Source: Brevibacterium sp. UMB1308A (GTDB lineage: Bacteria; Actinomycetota; Actinomycetes; Actinomycetales; Brevibacteriaceae). From it: DNA of 64,000 nt. The stretch is taken from NCBI RefSeq assembly GCF_030230605.1, contig NZ_JASPDO010000005.1, positions 55,177-119,176 on the forward strand, in the 5' to 3' direction. The notes below the pieces were generated by a model that saw only the letters and a list, made by a program, of their open reading frames with translations, searched no databases and was not told the DNA's origin. The first letter of the stretch is position 1, and each line of letters begins with the position of its first letter. The position numbers and the translations under genes were made by a program. Positions 18,333-26,927 of this stretch are shown piece by piece.

Positions 18333-18743
18333 TTAGCCTTCCAGTGGCCCCACTTGTAAGGAGTCGCCGTTGTCAGCGACTTTAGCTTTTTTCAACCCGT
18401 CGTTCGCCGGGCCATACAGTTTGGCCCCGTCTTGGGTTGAGAAGCCGGAGGAGTGGCACGGGCACACGATTTCTTCTTCCGTGATGGTCCGCACCAGGCA
18501 GCCCTGGTGCGGGCACACCGCGGTATATGCCTTGAAGTCACCTTTGGTTGGCTGAACCACCACGTAGCTTCCGGCAACAACACCTGAACCTACCGGCACT
18601 TTGTCTTTCGCAACGGTTTCCGGTTCAGCGTCCTCGGTCTTCGAGGAGTCGTTAACGCACGCCGAAAGCCCACCGGCGACCGCAACGGTTGCGGCGACGC
18701 CACCTGTTGCTTTGAAAACTTGACGGCGGCTGTGCTGATTCAT
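18333..18743 (-). CDS. Rieske [2Fe-2S] lipoprotein with Tat-type signal
   Basis: The 136-residue protein has a twin-arginine motif (SRRQVFK, Arg6-Arg7), a hydrophobic stretch and a lipobox ending at Cys29 (LSAC). A small Rieske domain follows with ligands Cys77 and His79 in CPHQGC and Cys94 and His97 in CPCHSSG; Cys82 and Cys96 are placed to form the usual disulphide. It is expected to be exported folded and anchored outside the membrane. It is not next to other cytochrome bc genes, so its redox partner is unknown. Confidence 0.88.
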   Translation of the reverse strand: MNQHSRRQVFKATGGVAATVAVAGGLSACVNDSSKTEDAEPETVAKDKVPVGSGVVAGSYVVVQPTKGDFKAYTAVCPHQGCLVRTITEEEIVCPCHSSGFSTQDGAKLYGPANDGLKKAKVADNGDSLQVGPLEG

Positions 18744-18775
18744 GCTGTTCCTCTCTGTTCGCTAAGTCTGGTGTT

Positions 18776-19849
18776 TCACTGTGCCAGTTGTTCGATGACC
18801 GGCCACGTGCGAGCCAAGCGCTTTTGGCCATATGCGTGTGCGGGTTCTTGGGGTCGGGTCGTCAGCACGCGGGCCGCCCATGTGCACGCGCCCAAGCACA
18901 GACGAGTGATTGCAGCAGTTTCGAGCGCGTCAAGTTCTGTGCTGGTCAAGTGCTGGTCGGTGCCCTGGGTGGCATCTTGGTAGGCGTCCGCTACGCGGGA
19001 AATAACGTCCCGAGGTGATTCCCCGCTCCTCCCTTCACGGACCGTGAGTACGTAGGAGGAGGCGATTGCCACCTCGGCCATGCGGGCAGCAACCCGACAG
19101 TCCCCAAAGTCCAACAACCCGGTGATCTTTCCGTCACTGACCAGCACGTTCTGGTCGTTGATGTCTTGGTGGAGGACCTGCTGGGGGAAGTCGTCGAGGA
19201 GAGGTTTGACGGTGGTTTCAAAGTCGTGGGCGATATGGCGTGAGAACGCCAGCACCCGGGTGAGCGACGGGCCGATGTCAGCGGGAACGTGTCCGGAAGC
19301 CTCCCAGGTTTGGAGTCGTTCAGACGCGAACTTTACGTTTACACCTGTGGATTCAAACGCCCACGGGTGCAGGATCATGTCCGGGGCAGGTGGCACGTTC
19401 GCTAACGAGGTGGCCACGTGCCCGGCGAGGGCTCCAATCTGAGTTGGGTAGTCATCGGTGAGGCCAGCTGTGGACGCTTCAGTACCGGTGAGGAAGCTTT
19501 GCAGGCGCACGATCACCGGTTCGTCATCAACGTGGGCAACTGAAACGAACCCAGACGATTTTCCTGAAGAGGCTTGAAACGGGTTAGTGGCCGGGATTTG
19601 CTGTGCGACCGGCACGTTTGATTCATATGCCGCCTGGTGGGCGGAGCTGAGCCAGTCGGCGTATTCGGGGGTCATGGTGCGTGACGGGTATTCGGCTTTG
19701 AACACATACGCCGAATCTTGAGCGGTCACACGGGCGTTGATCGCAATTTCACCGGACAAGAACTGGTCCATCTGAACGTCGAGGCCAAAGCTGTCGCTAA
19801 CGAGCACACGAATTTCGTCATCGGTAAGTGTGCGAAGTGACCTGCTCAT
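18776..19849 (-). CDS. aminoglycoside-phosphotransferase-fold small-molecule kinase
   Basis: The 357-residue protein has the APH/choline-kinase fold: catalytic loop VLHQDINDQNVLV (His-x-Asp-x4-Asn) and the metal-binding LLDFGDC. Closest in pattern are the hydroxylysine-kinase-like and homoserine-kinase-like members. Substrate cannot be told, and resistance to aminoglycosides should not be inferred from the fold. It ends 32 bases before the Rieske gene start on the same strand. Confidence 0.8.
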   Translation of the reverse strand: MSRSLRTLTDDEIRVLVSDSFGLDVQMDQFLSGEIAINARVTAQDSAYVFKAEYPSRTMTPEYADWLSSAHQAAYESNVPVAQQIPATNPFQASSGKSSGFVSVAHVDDEPVIVRLQSFLTGTEASTAGLTDDYPTQIGALAGHVATSLANVPPAPDMILHPWAFESTGVNVKFASERLQTWEASGHVPADIGPSLTRVLAFSRHIAHDFETTVKPLLDDFPQQVLHQDINDQNVLVSDGKITGLLDFGDCRVAARMAEVAIASSYVLTVREGRSGESPRDVISRVADAYQDATQGTDQHLTSTELDALETAAITRLCLGACTWAARVLTTRPQEPAHAYGQKRLARTWPVIEQLAQ

Positions 19850-19858
19850 ACAACAAGA

Positions 19859-20686
19859 CTACGTTACTGGGCCCGTTGGGTCTGCAGGTCCGGGGTTTTC
19901 TGAACCAGTTGGGTCTGCAGGTCCGGGCTCGTCGTCGCCCTCAACCTGCAAAGGTGGGCGGTATTGCTGACTGGAACGACCTCGGGCGAGGTTGGTTGCA
20001 CGCTTTAAGCGCGTGAGTTCACGCAGGCGGCGGGCTTTTTCAGTTAACCGTGGGTATGTCCAACCACGAACCGTTGATGGGAGTTGCCAGCGGAAGTAGA
20101 TGGCCAGTAGGCGCACGGTAACAACGAGGACGATGGTGCCGAACATGATCCAGTAGGACCAGATTCCATTGGAGTACAGAATCGCGGTGAGGAGTGCACC
20201 AATAAACGCTGGGGTGAGGTAGAGGTCGGACGCTTTGAACAGGGCAGGGTTCTGGTTGGCGACGACGTCACGGAGAAGTCCTCCTCCGGTTCCGGTGACG
20301 ATTCCTAGGAACACTGCGGACACCATGTGGAGGTCGTGAGTGAGTGCAATGATCGTCCCGGACACGGCGAACAGGCCCAGCCCGCAGGCGTCGAAAAAGA
20401 TGATGGAACGGCGTGTGCGGAGGGCGGGTGTACCGATGAGGTACACGAGCACGGTAGCGATTGCCGGGGGTAGCAGGTAGATGGGTTGCTGGAGGGAAGC
20501 GGGGACCTCGTTAAGCATGAGGTCACGCGTGATTCCGCCGCCCAGGCTCACCAACAGACACAGCATGAAACTTCCCGTGATGTCGTAGTTTTGGCGTGCT
20601 GCTGTGACCGCTCCGGAAAGAGCGAAGAAGAACACGCCAACGAGGTCAGCGAGAAGAAGGACGAACTGCGCGCTGGGAAGATCCAT
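19859..20686 (-). CDS. TRIC-type (UPF0126) cation channel family protein
   Basis: The 275-residue membrane protein carries two copies of the UPF0126 glycine-rich repeat (GGGITRDLML and GGGLLRDVV), the hallmark of prokaryotic TRIC channels, with about seven membrane segments in residues 1-200. These are thought to conduct potassium or other monovalent ions. The carboxy-terminal tail is basic, then Pro/Gly/Asp-rich, and holds an 11-residue tandem repeat starting PGPADPTG. Confidence 0.85.
   Translation of the reverse strand: MDLPSAQFVLLLADLVGVFFFALSGAVTAARQNYDITGSFMLCLLVSLGGGITRDLMLNEVPASLQQPIYLLPPAIATVLVYLIGTPALRTRRSIIFFDACGLGLFAVSGTIIALTHDLHMVSAVFLGIVTGTGGGLLRDVVANQNPALFKASDLYLTPAFIGALLTAILYSNGIWSYWIMFGTIVLVVTVRLLAIYFRWQLPSTVRGWTYPRLTEKARRLRELTRLKRATNLARGRSSQQYRPPLQVEGDDEPGPADPTGSENPGPADPTGPVT
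19875..19927. repeat. 20-base direct repeat in the TRIC gene 3' end
   Basis: An identical 20-base word lies at 19875-19894 and 19908-19927. The 33-base offset keeps frame and duplicates 11 residues of the disordered tail. Confidence 0.85.
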
Positions 20687-20850
20687 GTGTTCCTTTTAAG
20701 GGTTGGGCTGGGCGGTTGACTTGTGGCCCTGTGACTGGCTGTTGGGTGACGGTTAGGTGATCGGATTTGGCACTGCTTTTCGCGTGGAGCATTTAGTGTA
20801 GTGCAGTAGATTGGTTGCAGTTAAATGCGTTTGCAGGGTGAGGAGCGGGT

Positions 20851-21456
20851 GTGCCTATCGTCATTGGAATTGCTGGTGGAACCGGCAGTGGGAAGACCAC
20901 GCTGACGCAGGCTTTGGCGGACAAGTTTGCTGGGCGCACCACGGTGATCTATCAAGACAACTATTACAAACGCCAGGATCATTTGACGTTTGAAGAGCGC
21001 ACACGCGTCAATTACGACTCACCTGACGCTTTTGATATTGATCTCATGGCTGAGCACATTGAGGATTTGAAGGCGATGCGCCCGGTGCAAGGGCCGGTGT
21101 ATGACTTCAGCATTCACAACCGCACAGATGAAACCGTGGACATTCAGCCAGAAAGTGTGATTCTGGTCGAGGGGATTTTGCTGTTACACGAACCGCGTTT
21201 GTGTTCCCTTTTAGATATCAAATTGTTTGTGGATGCGGATGCTGATGTGCGCATTCTGCGCCGGATTAAACGTGACGTGTTGGAGCGTGGCCGGTCGATT
21301 GAGTCGGTGGAAAAACAGTATTTGGAAACTGTGAAGCCCATGCACGAACTCTATGTTGAAACCTCAAAGCGCAACGCCGATCTCATCATTCCTGACGGTG
21401 GTCACAACCTGGTTGCTTTAGACATGCTGGTACACCGGCTGTCACGCGAATTGTGA
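20851..21456 (+). CDS. udk: uridine kinase
   Basis: The 201-residue P-loop kinase phosphorylates uridine and cytidine to their monophosphates in pyrimidine salvage. It has Walker A GGTGSGKTT at residues 9-17, the YQDNYYKRQDHLTFEER substrate region, NYDSPDAFD, and the lid region RRIKRDVLERGRS. The GTG at 20851 is preceded by gtgaggagc. It is divergent from the TRIC gene across 164 bases that hold both promoters, and convergent with dnaB. Confidence 0.93.
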   Translation: MPIVIGIAGGTGSGKTTLTQALADKFAGRTTVIYQDNYYKRQDHLTFEERTRVNYDSPDAFDIDLMAEHIEDLKAMRPVQGPVYDFSIHNRTDETVDIQPESVILVEGILLLHEPRLCSLLDIKLFVDADADVRILRRIKRDVLERGRSIESVEKQYLETVKPMHELYVETSKRNADLIIPDGGHNLVALDMLVHRLSREL

Positions 21457-21485
21457 GTGTGGGGCTGGGTTGAGACCCGCCTTCA

Positions 21486-22862
21486 CTACCTAGGCATATT
21501 CGCAAATCGCGAGCGCGCGCCCTGGAACGCCACGGTGATTTCGCCCGTGGGTCCGTTACGGTGCTTTGCCACCATGATGATCGCTTCACCCGCGTGCGGA
21601 GATTCCTTGTCATACATGTCTTCACGGTGAATGAGCAGCACCATGTCCGCGTCCTGTTCAATCGAACCGGACTCACGCAGGTCGGACACCATGGGGCGCT
21701 TGTCATTGCGCTGCTCGGACGAACGGTTCAACTGCGACAGCGCGATCACGGGCACTTCCAGTTCTTTGGCCAGAAGCTTGAGCGAACGCGAAAACTCAGA
21801 AACTTCCTGTTGACGCGACTCAACCCGCTTACCGGACGTCATCAGCTGCAGGTAGTCAATGACGACCATCTTCAAATCGTGTTGCTGCTTGAGGCGACGG
21901 CACTTAGCACGAATCTCAGTCAGCGCCATATTGGGCGAATCATCGATGAACAGAGGCGCGTCATTGATCTTGCCCATGGTGTTGGCCAGCGTGGTCCAGT
22001 CACCACGCTCATCATCGAGCTTCCCTTGGCGCAACTTCTGCAACGGAATACCCGATTCTGCTGACAACAAACGCGTGGTCAACTCAAGGCGCCCCATTTC
22101 CAGCGAAAAGATCACTGTGGTCTGCCCGTGGTCAATGGCTGCTGACCGCGCAAAGTCCAGCGCCAAGGTGGACTTACCCACACCGGGACGTGCTGCAATC
22201 ACGATCATCTGTCCGGGGTGCAGACCGTTGGTCAGTTCGTCGAACTCGAAGAACCCGGTGGGCACGCCGGCCGTATCGCCGTCGTGCGAACCGGAACGTT
22301 CGATCTCTTCGACCGTTGGTTGCAACACTTCTGACAGTCGCACGTAGTCTTCGCTGGAACGGCGTTCGGTCACCTGGTAGATCTCGGACTGTGCGCGGTT
22401 GATGAGGTCGTCCGTGTCGCCCTGCGCGTCGTACCCCATCTGCACAATGCGGGTGCCCGCTGTCACTAGGCGGCGGAGAAGGGCAAGTTCCCGCACAATT
22501 TCGGCGTAGAAAATGGCGTTCGCCGAGGTGGGAACCGACTGGATCAGTGTGTGAAGGTACGCTGCCCCTCCGATCCGAGCTAGGTCACCGGACTTCGACA
22601 AAGCGTTCGATACTGTCACCGCGTCAGCTGGTTCACCAGACGCGTACAGGTCCAAGATTACGTCGTAGATTGTTTCGTGAGCAGGCTTGTAAAAGTCTTC
22701 ACCGCGCAGGTTTTCAACAACGTCAGCAATAGCGTCCTTGGACAACATCATGGAACCCAAAACACTGGTTTCCGCATCCAAATCCTGAGGCGGAGTGCGT
22801 ACACCCGATTCAGCTCGTTGCCAGTTGTCCCCGGACCATTCGTTACCCTGCTGCGAACCCAC
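21486..22862 (-). CDS. dnaB: replicative DNA helicase DnaB
   Basis: The 458-residue hexameric helicase unwinds DNA at the replication fork. The amino-terminal domain begins PPQDLDAETSVLGSMMLS, and the RecA-like motor has Walker A ARPGVGKSTLAL and DYLQLMTSGK. No intein is present, unlike several mycobacterial dnaB genes. In related genomes dnaB usually follows rplI closely. Here a 5-kb block of ABC exporter, DUF445 and DUF559 genes lies between. Confidence 0.96.
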   Translation of the reverse strand: MGSQQGNEWSGDNWQRAESGVRTPPQDLDAETSVLGSMMLSKDAIADVVENLRGEDFYKPAHETIYDVILDLYASGEPADAVTVSNALSKSGDLARIGGAAYLHTLIQSVPTSANAIFYAEIVRELALLRRLVTAGTRIVQMGYDAQGDTDDLINRAQSEIYQVTERRSSEDYVRLSEVLQPTVEEIERSGSHDGDTAGVPTGFFEFDELTNGLHPGQMIVIAARPGVGKSTLALDFARSAAIDHGQTTVIFSLEMGRLELTTRLLSAESGIPLQKLRQGKLDDERGDWTTLANTMGKINDAPLFIDDSPNMALTEIRAKCRRLKQQHDLKMVVIDYLQLMTSGKRVESRQQEVSEFSRSLKLLAKELEVPVIALSQLNRSSEQRNDKRPMVSDLRESGSIEQDADMVLLIHREDMYDKESPHAGEAIIMVAKHRNGPTGEITVAFQGARSRFANMPR

Positions 22863-22913
22863 GCCCTCACCTTTCTGCCGATTGCCTACTCATCGTAGCC
22901 GACCTCGGGAAGG

Positions 22914-24419
22914 TCAGAAACGGGCAACAACTCTCGCAATAAGTGGGTTTGTGATGGCTAAACCTGCGCGCACAACAAGCGCGCCCACAAGCACCATGCT
23001 GATGACTGTGAGGAACGAATACGGTGACATCACAAGTGCAAATCCAGCAAATGGAAGCACCAAGAACAAGCCCAGACCTGCAGAGATCGCACTTATCCAC
23101 GCGACAGGCAACATCACCGACGCCACTGAAATCTTCCGGATGGTTCCGTCATCCATTCCTGCCGCATTGAGTTCCTGGAACGTGCTTGCACGGTCATAAA
23201 TATCGGCCGCCTGGTTAATCACCGCAGACACCGTGATGAACACGAACGCGATACCCAATGTGAGAAGAATTCCCGTAAACATGTCTGTCATCAACAGGAC
23301 GTCTTCACGGGACATTTCAACACCTTCAGAGGTTCTAACCGCCTGCATCAACGCAACCCCAGTTCCGCAGAACGTGGCAATGAACGAGGTTAAAGCTAGA
23401 CCAGAAACCCGTCGCCAGTACGACTTAGGCATCGCACTCACCAAACGGGAGGCGACCATTACGTGGACCTTTTTACTACCTCGGCGGATACGTGCCACCA
23501 GGCGAACCACCAGCACGCCCAAAACGTCGACCACCAGCAGACCGGCAAGCACCATGCCAAAGAACCCGGTCAACACGATGGCCATACCACCACCCATCCG
23601 TGACAGCGCCATTCCAACGGCTACGCACACCAGGAGCACAACACAGGCCACAATCCGACCCCACGGGAACGACGACGACAGTGCCTTAGTGCGCACACCC
23701 AGCGGCGAGACAACCACCTTGCGCAGACCCATCAGAGCCGCCACAGTGCTGACTCCAATGAGCGCAACAACAGTCGCCAGGATCATCCACCACGGCAGAA
23801 TCATGTTGCCGTACCCCAAGGATTCGCCACGCAACTGCACCAGGCTGACGGGAAGGGCGAGCGCAAAGTAGCCCGCAACCCCGGCCAACGCGCCCACAGT
23901 CGCTGCCACCAGTGGTTCGGTGAGTGCCGCGGCCACGATCGTCGACCTCGGGGCACCCAGGAGCGCCAGCGTTGACAGCTGTTCGTCCTGCCTGCGCGTA
24001 GCCAAAGTCGCTGCCGACTGGCCCAGGGTGAACGCCGGCACCACCAGCAGTGTCGTAGCGAACGCGGCCAGCATGCGGTAGGCGCCAACAATTTCGTCCG
24101 AGGTGTCCCACGCAAAGATCGCGAAAGTTCCAGCGGCCACTGTGAGCAACAGCGCCGAGGTCGCCGCAAACGCCAGCATCATCAGCACCGTTGGGGTGCG
24201 TGTGAACCTGCGGAATGAGAACAGGGTCGGGAGAACTCGGGCTGTGAGTGTGAAAGGTGAGGTGAGGGTTGGGACTGGCGGGTTTGAGGCGGGTTCTCTT
24301 GTATCCACGTTTGATCGTGTTTCGTTTCTAGGCGCCGGTTGCGTCACTGATGTTGTCTGCGAGTACACGTGGTCTCCGTACTGGTAGTCGGGCTCTGCGT
24401 AGGAGTTCTGCAATTTCAT
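22914..24419 (-). CDS. FtsX/MacB-type ABC transporter permease
   Basis: The 501-residue permease has about eight to ten predicted membrane segments, with an FtsX-like core at about 100-230 (TLALLGAPRSTIVAAALTEP is the coupling region) and a second set at the carboxy end. The amino-terminal 50 residues are cytoplasmic and Pro/Thr-rich. The start ATG overlaps the stop of the ATPase gene (ATGA). It likely exports a lipid, peptide or antibiotic; the substrate is unknown. Confidence 0.85.
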   Translation of the reverse strand: MKLQNSYAEPDYQYGDHVYSQTTSVTQPAPRNETRSNVDTREPASNPPVPTLTSPFTLTARVLPTLFSFRRFTRTPTVLMMLAFAATSALLLTVAAGTFAIFAWDTSDEIVGAYRMLAAFATTLLVVPAFTLGQSAATLATRRQDEQLSTLALLGAPRSTIVAAALTEPLVAATVGALAGVAGYFALALPVSLVQLRGESLGYGNMILPWWMILATVVALIGVSTVAALMGLRKVVVSPLGVRTKALSSSFPWGRIVACVVLLVCVAVGMALSRMGGGMAIVLTGFFGMVLAGLLVVDVLGVLVVRLVARIRRGSKKVHVMVASRLVSAMPKSYWRRVSGLALTSFIATFCGTGVALMQAVRTSEGVEMSREDVLLMTDMFTGILLTLGIAFVFITVSAVINQAADIYDRASTFQELNAAGMDDGTIRKISVASVMLPVAWISAISAGLGLFLVLPFAGFALVMSPYSFLTVISMVLVGALVVRAGLAITNPLIARVVARF

Positions 24420-25222
24420 GGCTGCCCCTGGTAAAAGGTGGTTGGAGCCGGGTGGTGCTGTGGTTGAAGGGGCACCTGCGCCGAGGTGGTAGCTGGTCCG
24501 CTGTGAGAGACAGCTGAGGTGGAAGGTGGGGCGGTGTCTGAAACAATCTGCCCGTCACGGAGGCGCACGGTTCGCGTACACGTGGCAGCAACATTTTCGT
24601 CGTGCGTCACCATAATCAAGGTGCGGCCACGGCCCGTGGTCGTGGAAAGGAGAGTATGTAAGACCTCGGCGCCCGTTTGCGAGTCCAGCGCACCGGTAGG
24701 TTCATCAGCAAAAACCAGAGCAGGCTCGGTAACCTGAGCGCGCGCAATCGCAACACGTTGCGCCTGGCCACCAGAGAGCTGGCCGATCAGTTTGGAACTG
24801 TGTTCCGCAAGACCCAGGCGGTTGAGCCAGTCACCGGCCATTGCCATGGCTTGAGAACGCGGGGCGCCTTTGAGCATGGCGGCCATGGCCACGTTTTCGA
24901 CTGCGGTGAGTTCGGGCAACAAGAGGCCCTGCTGGAACACAAACCCAAACACCTCACGACGCAAACGGGTGCGACCAGATTCGTTGAGAGCGGTGATATC
25001 GGTCTGTTGTGTGTGGGCAGTAGCACCCAACTGGACGCGGCCGTGGTCAGTCGAGATCATGCCGGCCAGAGCGTGAAGCAACGTGGTTTTACCGGAACCA
25101 GACGGCCCCATGATGGCGAGCGATTCACCTTCGTGAACGTCCAGGCTGACACCGCGCAAAGCGTGGGTATTACCGTAGGATTTTCCGAGTTCAGAAGCAG
25201 TGATAACCGATGAAGTGTTCAT
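24416..25222 (-). CDS. ABC transporter ATPase, LolD/MacB type
   Basis: The 268-residue ATPase has Walker A GPSGSGKTTLLHAL, Q-loop FVFQQGLLLPEL, signature LSGGQAQRVAIARA, Walker B LVFADEPTGALD and an H-loop in MVTHDENVA. The last 45 residues are a Pro/Ser/Thr/Gln tail not usual in the family. ATG at 25222 (MNTSSVITASELGKSYG) is chosen because the family starts there; the frame is open to a GTG at 25255, and neither has a strong ribosome-binding site. It energises the permease encoded by the overlapping downstream gene. Confidence 0.88.
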   Translation of the reverse strand: MNTSSVITASELGKSYGNTHALRGVSLDVHEGESLAIMGPSGSGKTTLLHALAGMISTDHGRVQLGATAHTQQTDITALNESGRTRLRREVFGFVFQQGLLLPELTAVENVAMAAMLKGAPRSQAMAMAGDWLNRLGLAEHSSKLIGQLSGGQAQRVAIARAQVTEPALVFADEPTGALDSQTGAEVLHTLLSTTTGRGRTLIMVTHDENVAATCTRTVRLRDGQIVSDTAPPSTSAVSHSGPATTSAQVPLQPQHHPAPTTFYQGQP

Positions 25223-25329
25223 GCTTCTATCGTTGTACGTGGCCCAGAACACCACTACGAAGATGACCGTCAGCTTGAGGTGGGGAAAACCTCCGTAGCC
25301 GGCTGTGGGATTCCTGCGCGGGTGTTGCT

Positions 25330-26625
25330 TTACAGCCCGGGCACCAGCACCGTAATCGCGTGAATGAGCAGACCCACCAACGCGCCCACTACGGTTCCGT
25401 TGATGCGGATGTACTGCAAGTCCTTGCCCACGTAGAGCTCGATCTTGTCCGCGGCGTCCTTGGCGTCCCAGCTTGCGATCGTGTCAGAAATGACTGACGC
25501 GAACTCCGGACCAAACGACTCTGTCAAATCCCCAGCCGTCGTGGCCAACTTCTGGTCAAGCATGGTGGCAAACTCAGCATCGTTTTGCATGCGGTCAGCG
25601 GTTTCAGACAGAAGCTGGCGAACGCGCGCCTTTACTTCACCATCGCTGTCTTCAACCGCTGCGTACAGCAACCGCTTGAGTGAAGTCCAGATGTCCAAAA
25701 CAGACTCAACCACGCCATCCTGAGCTAACAGATCATCAAAAACGACCTCGGCGCGCTGAGCGATTGACGTATCCTCACTCAAGTCACGCGACAACTCAAG
25801 CAACCACCGATCCAAGGCCTGCCGAGCCTGGTGATAGCGGTCGTCACGCACGTCAGCAACCCAGCCCAACACCTCGGTCTGAAGGCGGGAAGCGACCGTA
25901 CGATTCACAAACTTGGGCACCCACTCTGGGGCACGATCTCCCACAATCTGCTCAATGACCTGCGGGTTCCGTTCCAACCACACGTACGCCTCGTACACCA
26001 CCAAATCCACGAGGCGGTGGTGCGCGCCGTCCCGCACGATCTCAGTGAGCAGCCGCCCCACAACCGGCGACTTGTGCGTGGCGATAAGTTTAGGGACCAG
26101 AACGTTGCGCGTGAGCGACTCGATTGCAGAATCATCGACCCTGGCCAGCACGTAGTTAATGCCCTGACCGGCCCGCTCCACCACAATGTCCTGATTGCGT
26201 TTTACAGCCAACCACGCGCCCACACGCTTGGTCACCTGCGCGGAACGGATCTTGGGTGCCACAGTTTCTGCGCGCAAGAAGTTCATGGCCACAAACGTCG
26301 ACATGGACTCTCCCAGCACGTCCTTCTTGCGCGGAATGATCGCGGTGTGCGGGATGGGAACCCCAAGGGGGTGCCTGAACAGTGCGGTGACGGCGAACCA
26401 GTCGGCCAAGCCACCGATCATGGCCGCTTCAGACGCCCTGGACACGAACCCCCACACACCGGTCTGGTCAGTGAACAGGTGAACGGCCAGAAAGATGAGC
26501 GCCGCCAGGATCAGGAGCCCTGTTGCGACTGCGCGCATGCGGGATAGCGCCGCACGTCTGGCCTGTTCGTCTTCAGGTGTCTCCCCCGGCGGAGTGGCCA
26601 GCGACCGTGGGGTGTTCTGGTTCAT
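25330..26625 (-). CDS. DUF445 membrane-anchored protein
   Basis: From the ATG at 26625 the product is 431 residues. It has an amino-terminal membrane segment (ATGLLILAALIFLAVHLF), then the conserved DUF445 stretch (EAAMIGGLADWFAVTALFRH, IPHTAIIPRKKD), a long helical region, and a final membrane segment (VVGALVGLLIHAITVLV). The family is widespread and uncharacterised. The frame continues upstream to 26790 through a Pro/Thr-rich stretch of non-conserved sequence that overlaps the repeat-rich intergenic region, so the shorter form is preferred. Confidence 0.85.
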   Translation of the reverse strand: MNQNTPRSLATPPGETPEDEQARRAALSRMRAVATGLLILAALIFLAVHLFTDQTGVWGFVSRASEAAMIGGLADWFAVTALFRHPLGVPIPHTAIIPRKKDVLGESMSTFVAMNFLRAETVAPKIRSAQVTKRVGAWLAVKRNQDIVVERAGQGINYVLARVDDSAIESLTRNVLVPKLIATHKSPVVGRLLTEIVRDGAHHRLVDLVVYEAYVWLERNPQVIEQIVGDRAPEWVPKFVNRTVASRLQTEVLGWVADVRDDRYHQARQALDRWLLELSRDLSEDTSIAQRAEVVFDDLLAQDGVVESVLDIWTSLKRLLYAAVEDSDGEVKARVRQLLSETADRMQNDAEFATMLDQKLATTAGDLTESFGPEFASVISDTIASWDAKDAADKIELYVGKDLQYIRINGTVVGALVGLLIHAITVLVPGL

Positions 26626-26738
26626 GTGTTCCGCGTCCACTCCCCCAACTCTAGTCCGTGGGGTGGGTTGGGTGCGGGCATGGGGTGCGTTTGGGGTTGT
26701 AGCGGGGGGTTGTAGCGGGGGGTGCTTCCGTTGGTTTC

Positions 26739-26773
26739 GATACAGTCCACGCCTTGAACTGAACTCGACTGTA
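26739..26773. repeat. imperfect inverted repeat, first copy
   Basis: gatacagtc at 26739-26747 faces gactgta at 26767-26773. The arms are the same words as in the perfect inverted repeat at 26828-26864, so the two look like paired protein-binding sites. Confidence 0.6.
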
Positions 26774-26827
26774 GCCAAAAGCACCCACATTCACGGATTT
26801 TCCCCTAAAAACACCAAAAATCCGGCC

Positions 26828-26864
26828 GTTTGGATACAGTCCAGATTCTCGACTGTATCCAAAC
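26828..26864. repeat. perfect 14-base inverted repeat, second copy
   Basis: GTTTGGATACAGTC at 26828-26841 and its exact complement GACTGTATCCAAAC at 26851-26864 are separated by nine bases. It is 63 bases before the DUF559 start and could be an operator. It has no T-run and both neighbours face away, which argues against a terminator. Confidence 0.75.
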
Positions 26865-26867
26865 GAG

Positions 26868-26876
26868 TTATCCACA
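26868..26876 (+). promoter_or_regulatory. isolated consensus DnaA box
   Basis: TTATCCACA, the perfect DnaA-box consensus, lies four bases after the perfect inverted repeat and about 25 kb from oriC. It may be chance, a regulatory DnaA site or part of a titration site. Confidence 0.45.
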
Positions 26877-26927
26877 GAACTGAAGCACCCCCTAGTAACG
26901 AGCCCCGCATACCGCTAGCTTCAGTGC

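Larger units (their letters stand above)
26626..26927. other. 302-base intergenic region with repeats and a DnaA box
   Basis: This divergent gap holds a G-rich near-tandem repeat (two copies of ggttgtagcgggg near 26695-26722), two related inverted repeats and a perfect DnaA box, then a low-complexity stretch. No gene is seen. It must contain promoters for the DUF445 gene and the DUF559 gene. Confidence 0.6.

Noticed and set aside
18776..19849. Aminoglycoside resistance gene
   Set aside because: Only the general kinase fold motifs are present, and context does not suggest resistance.
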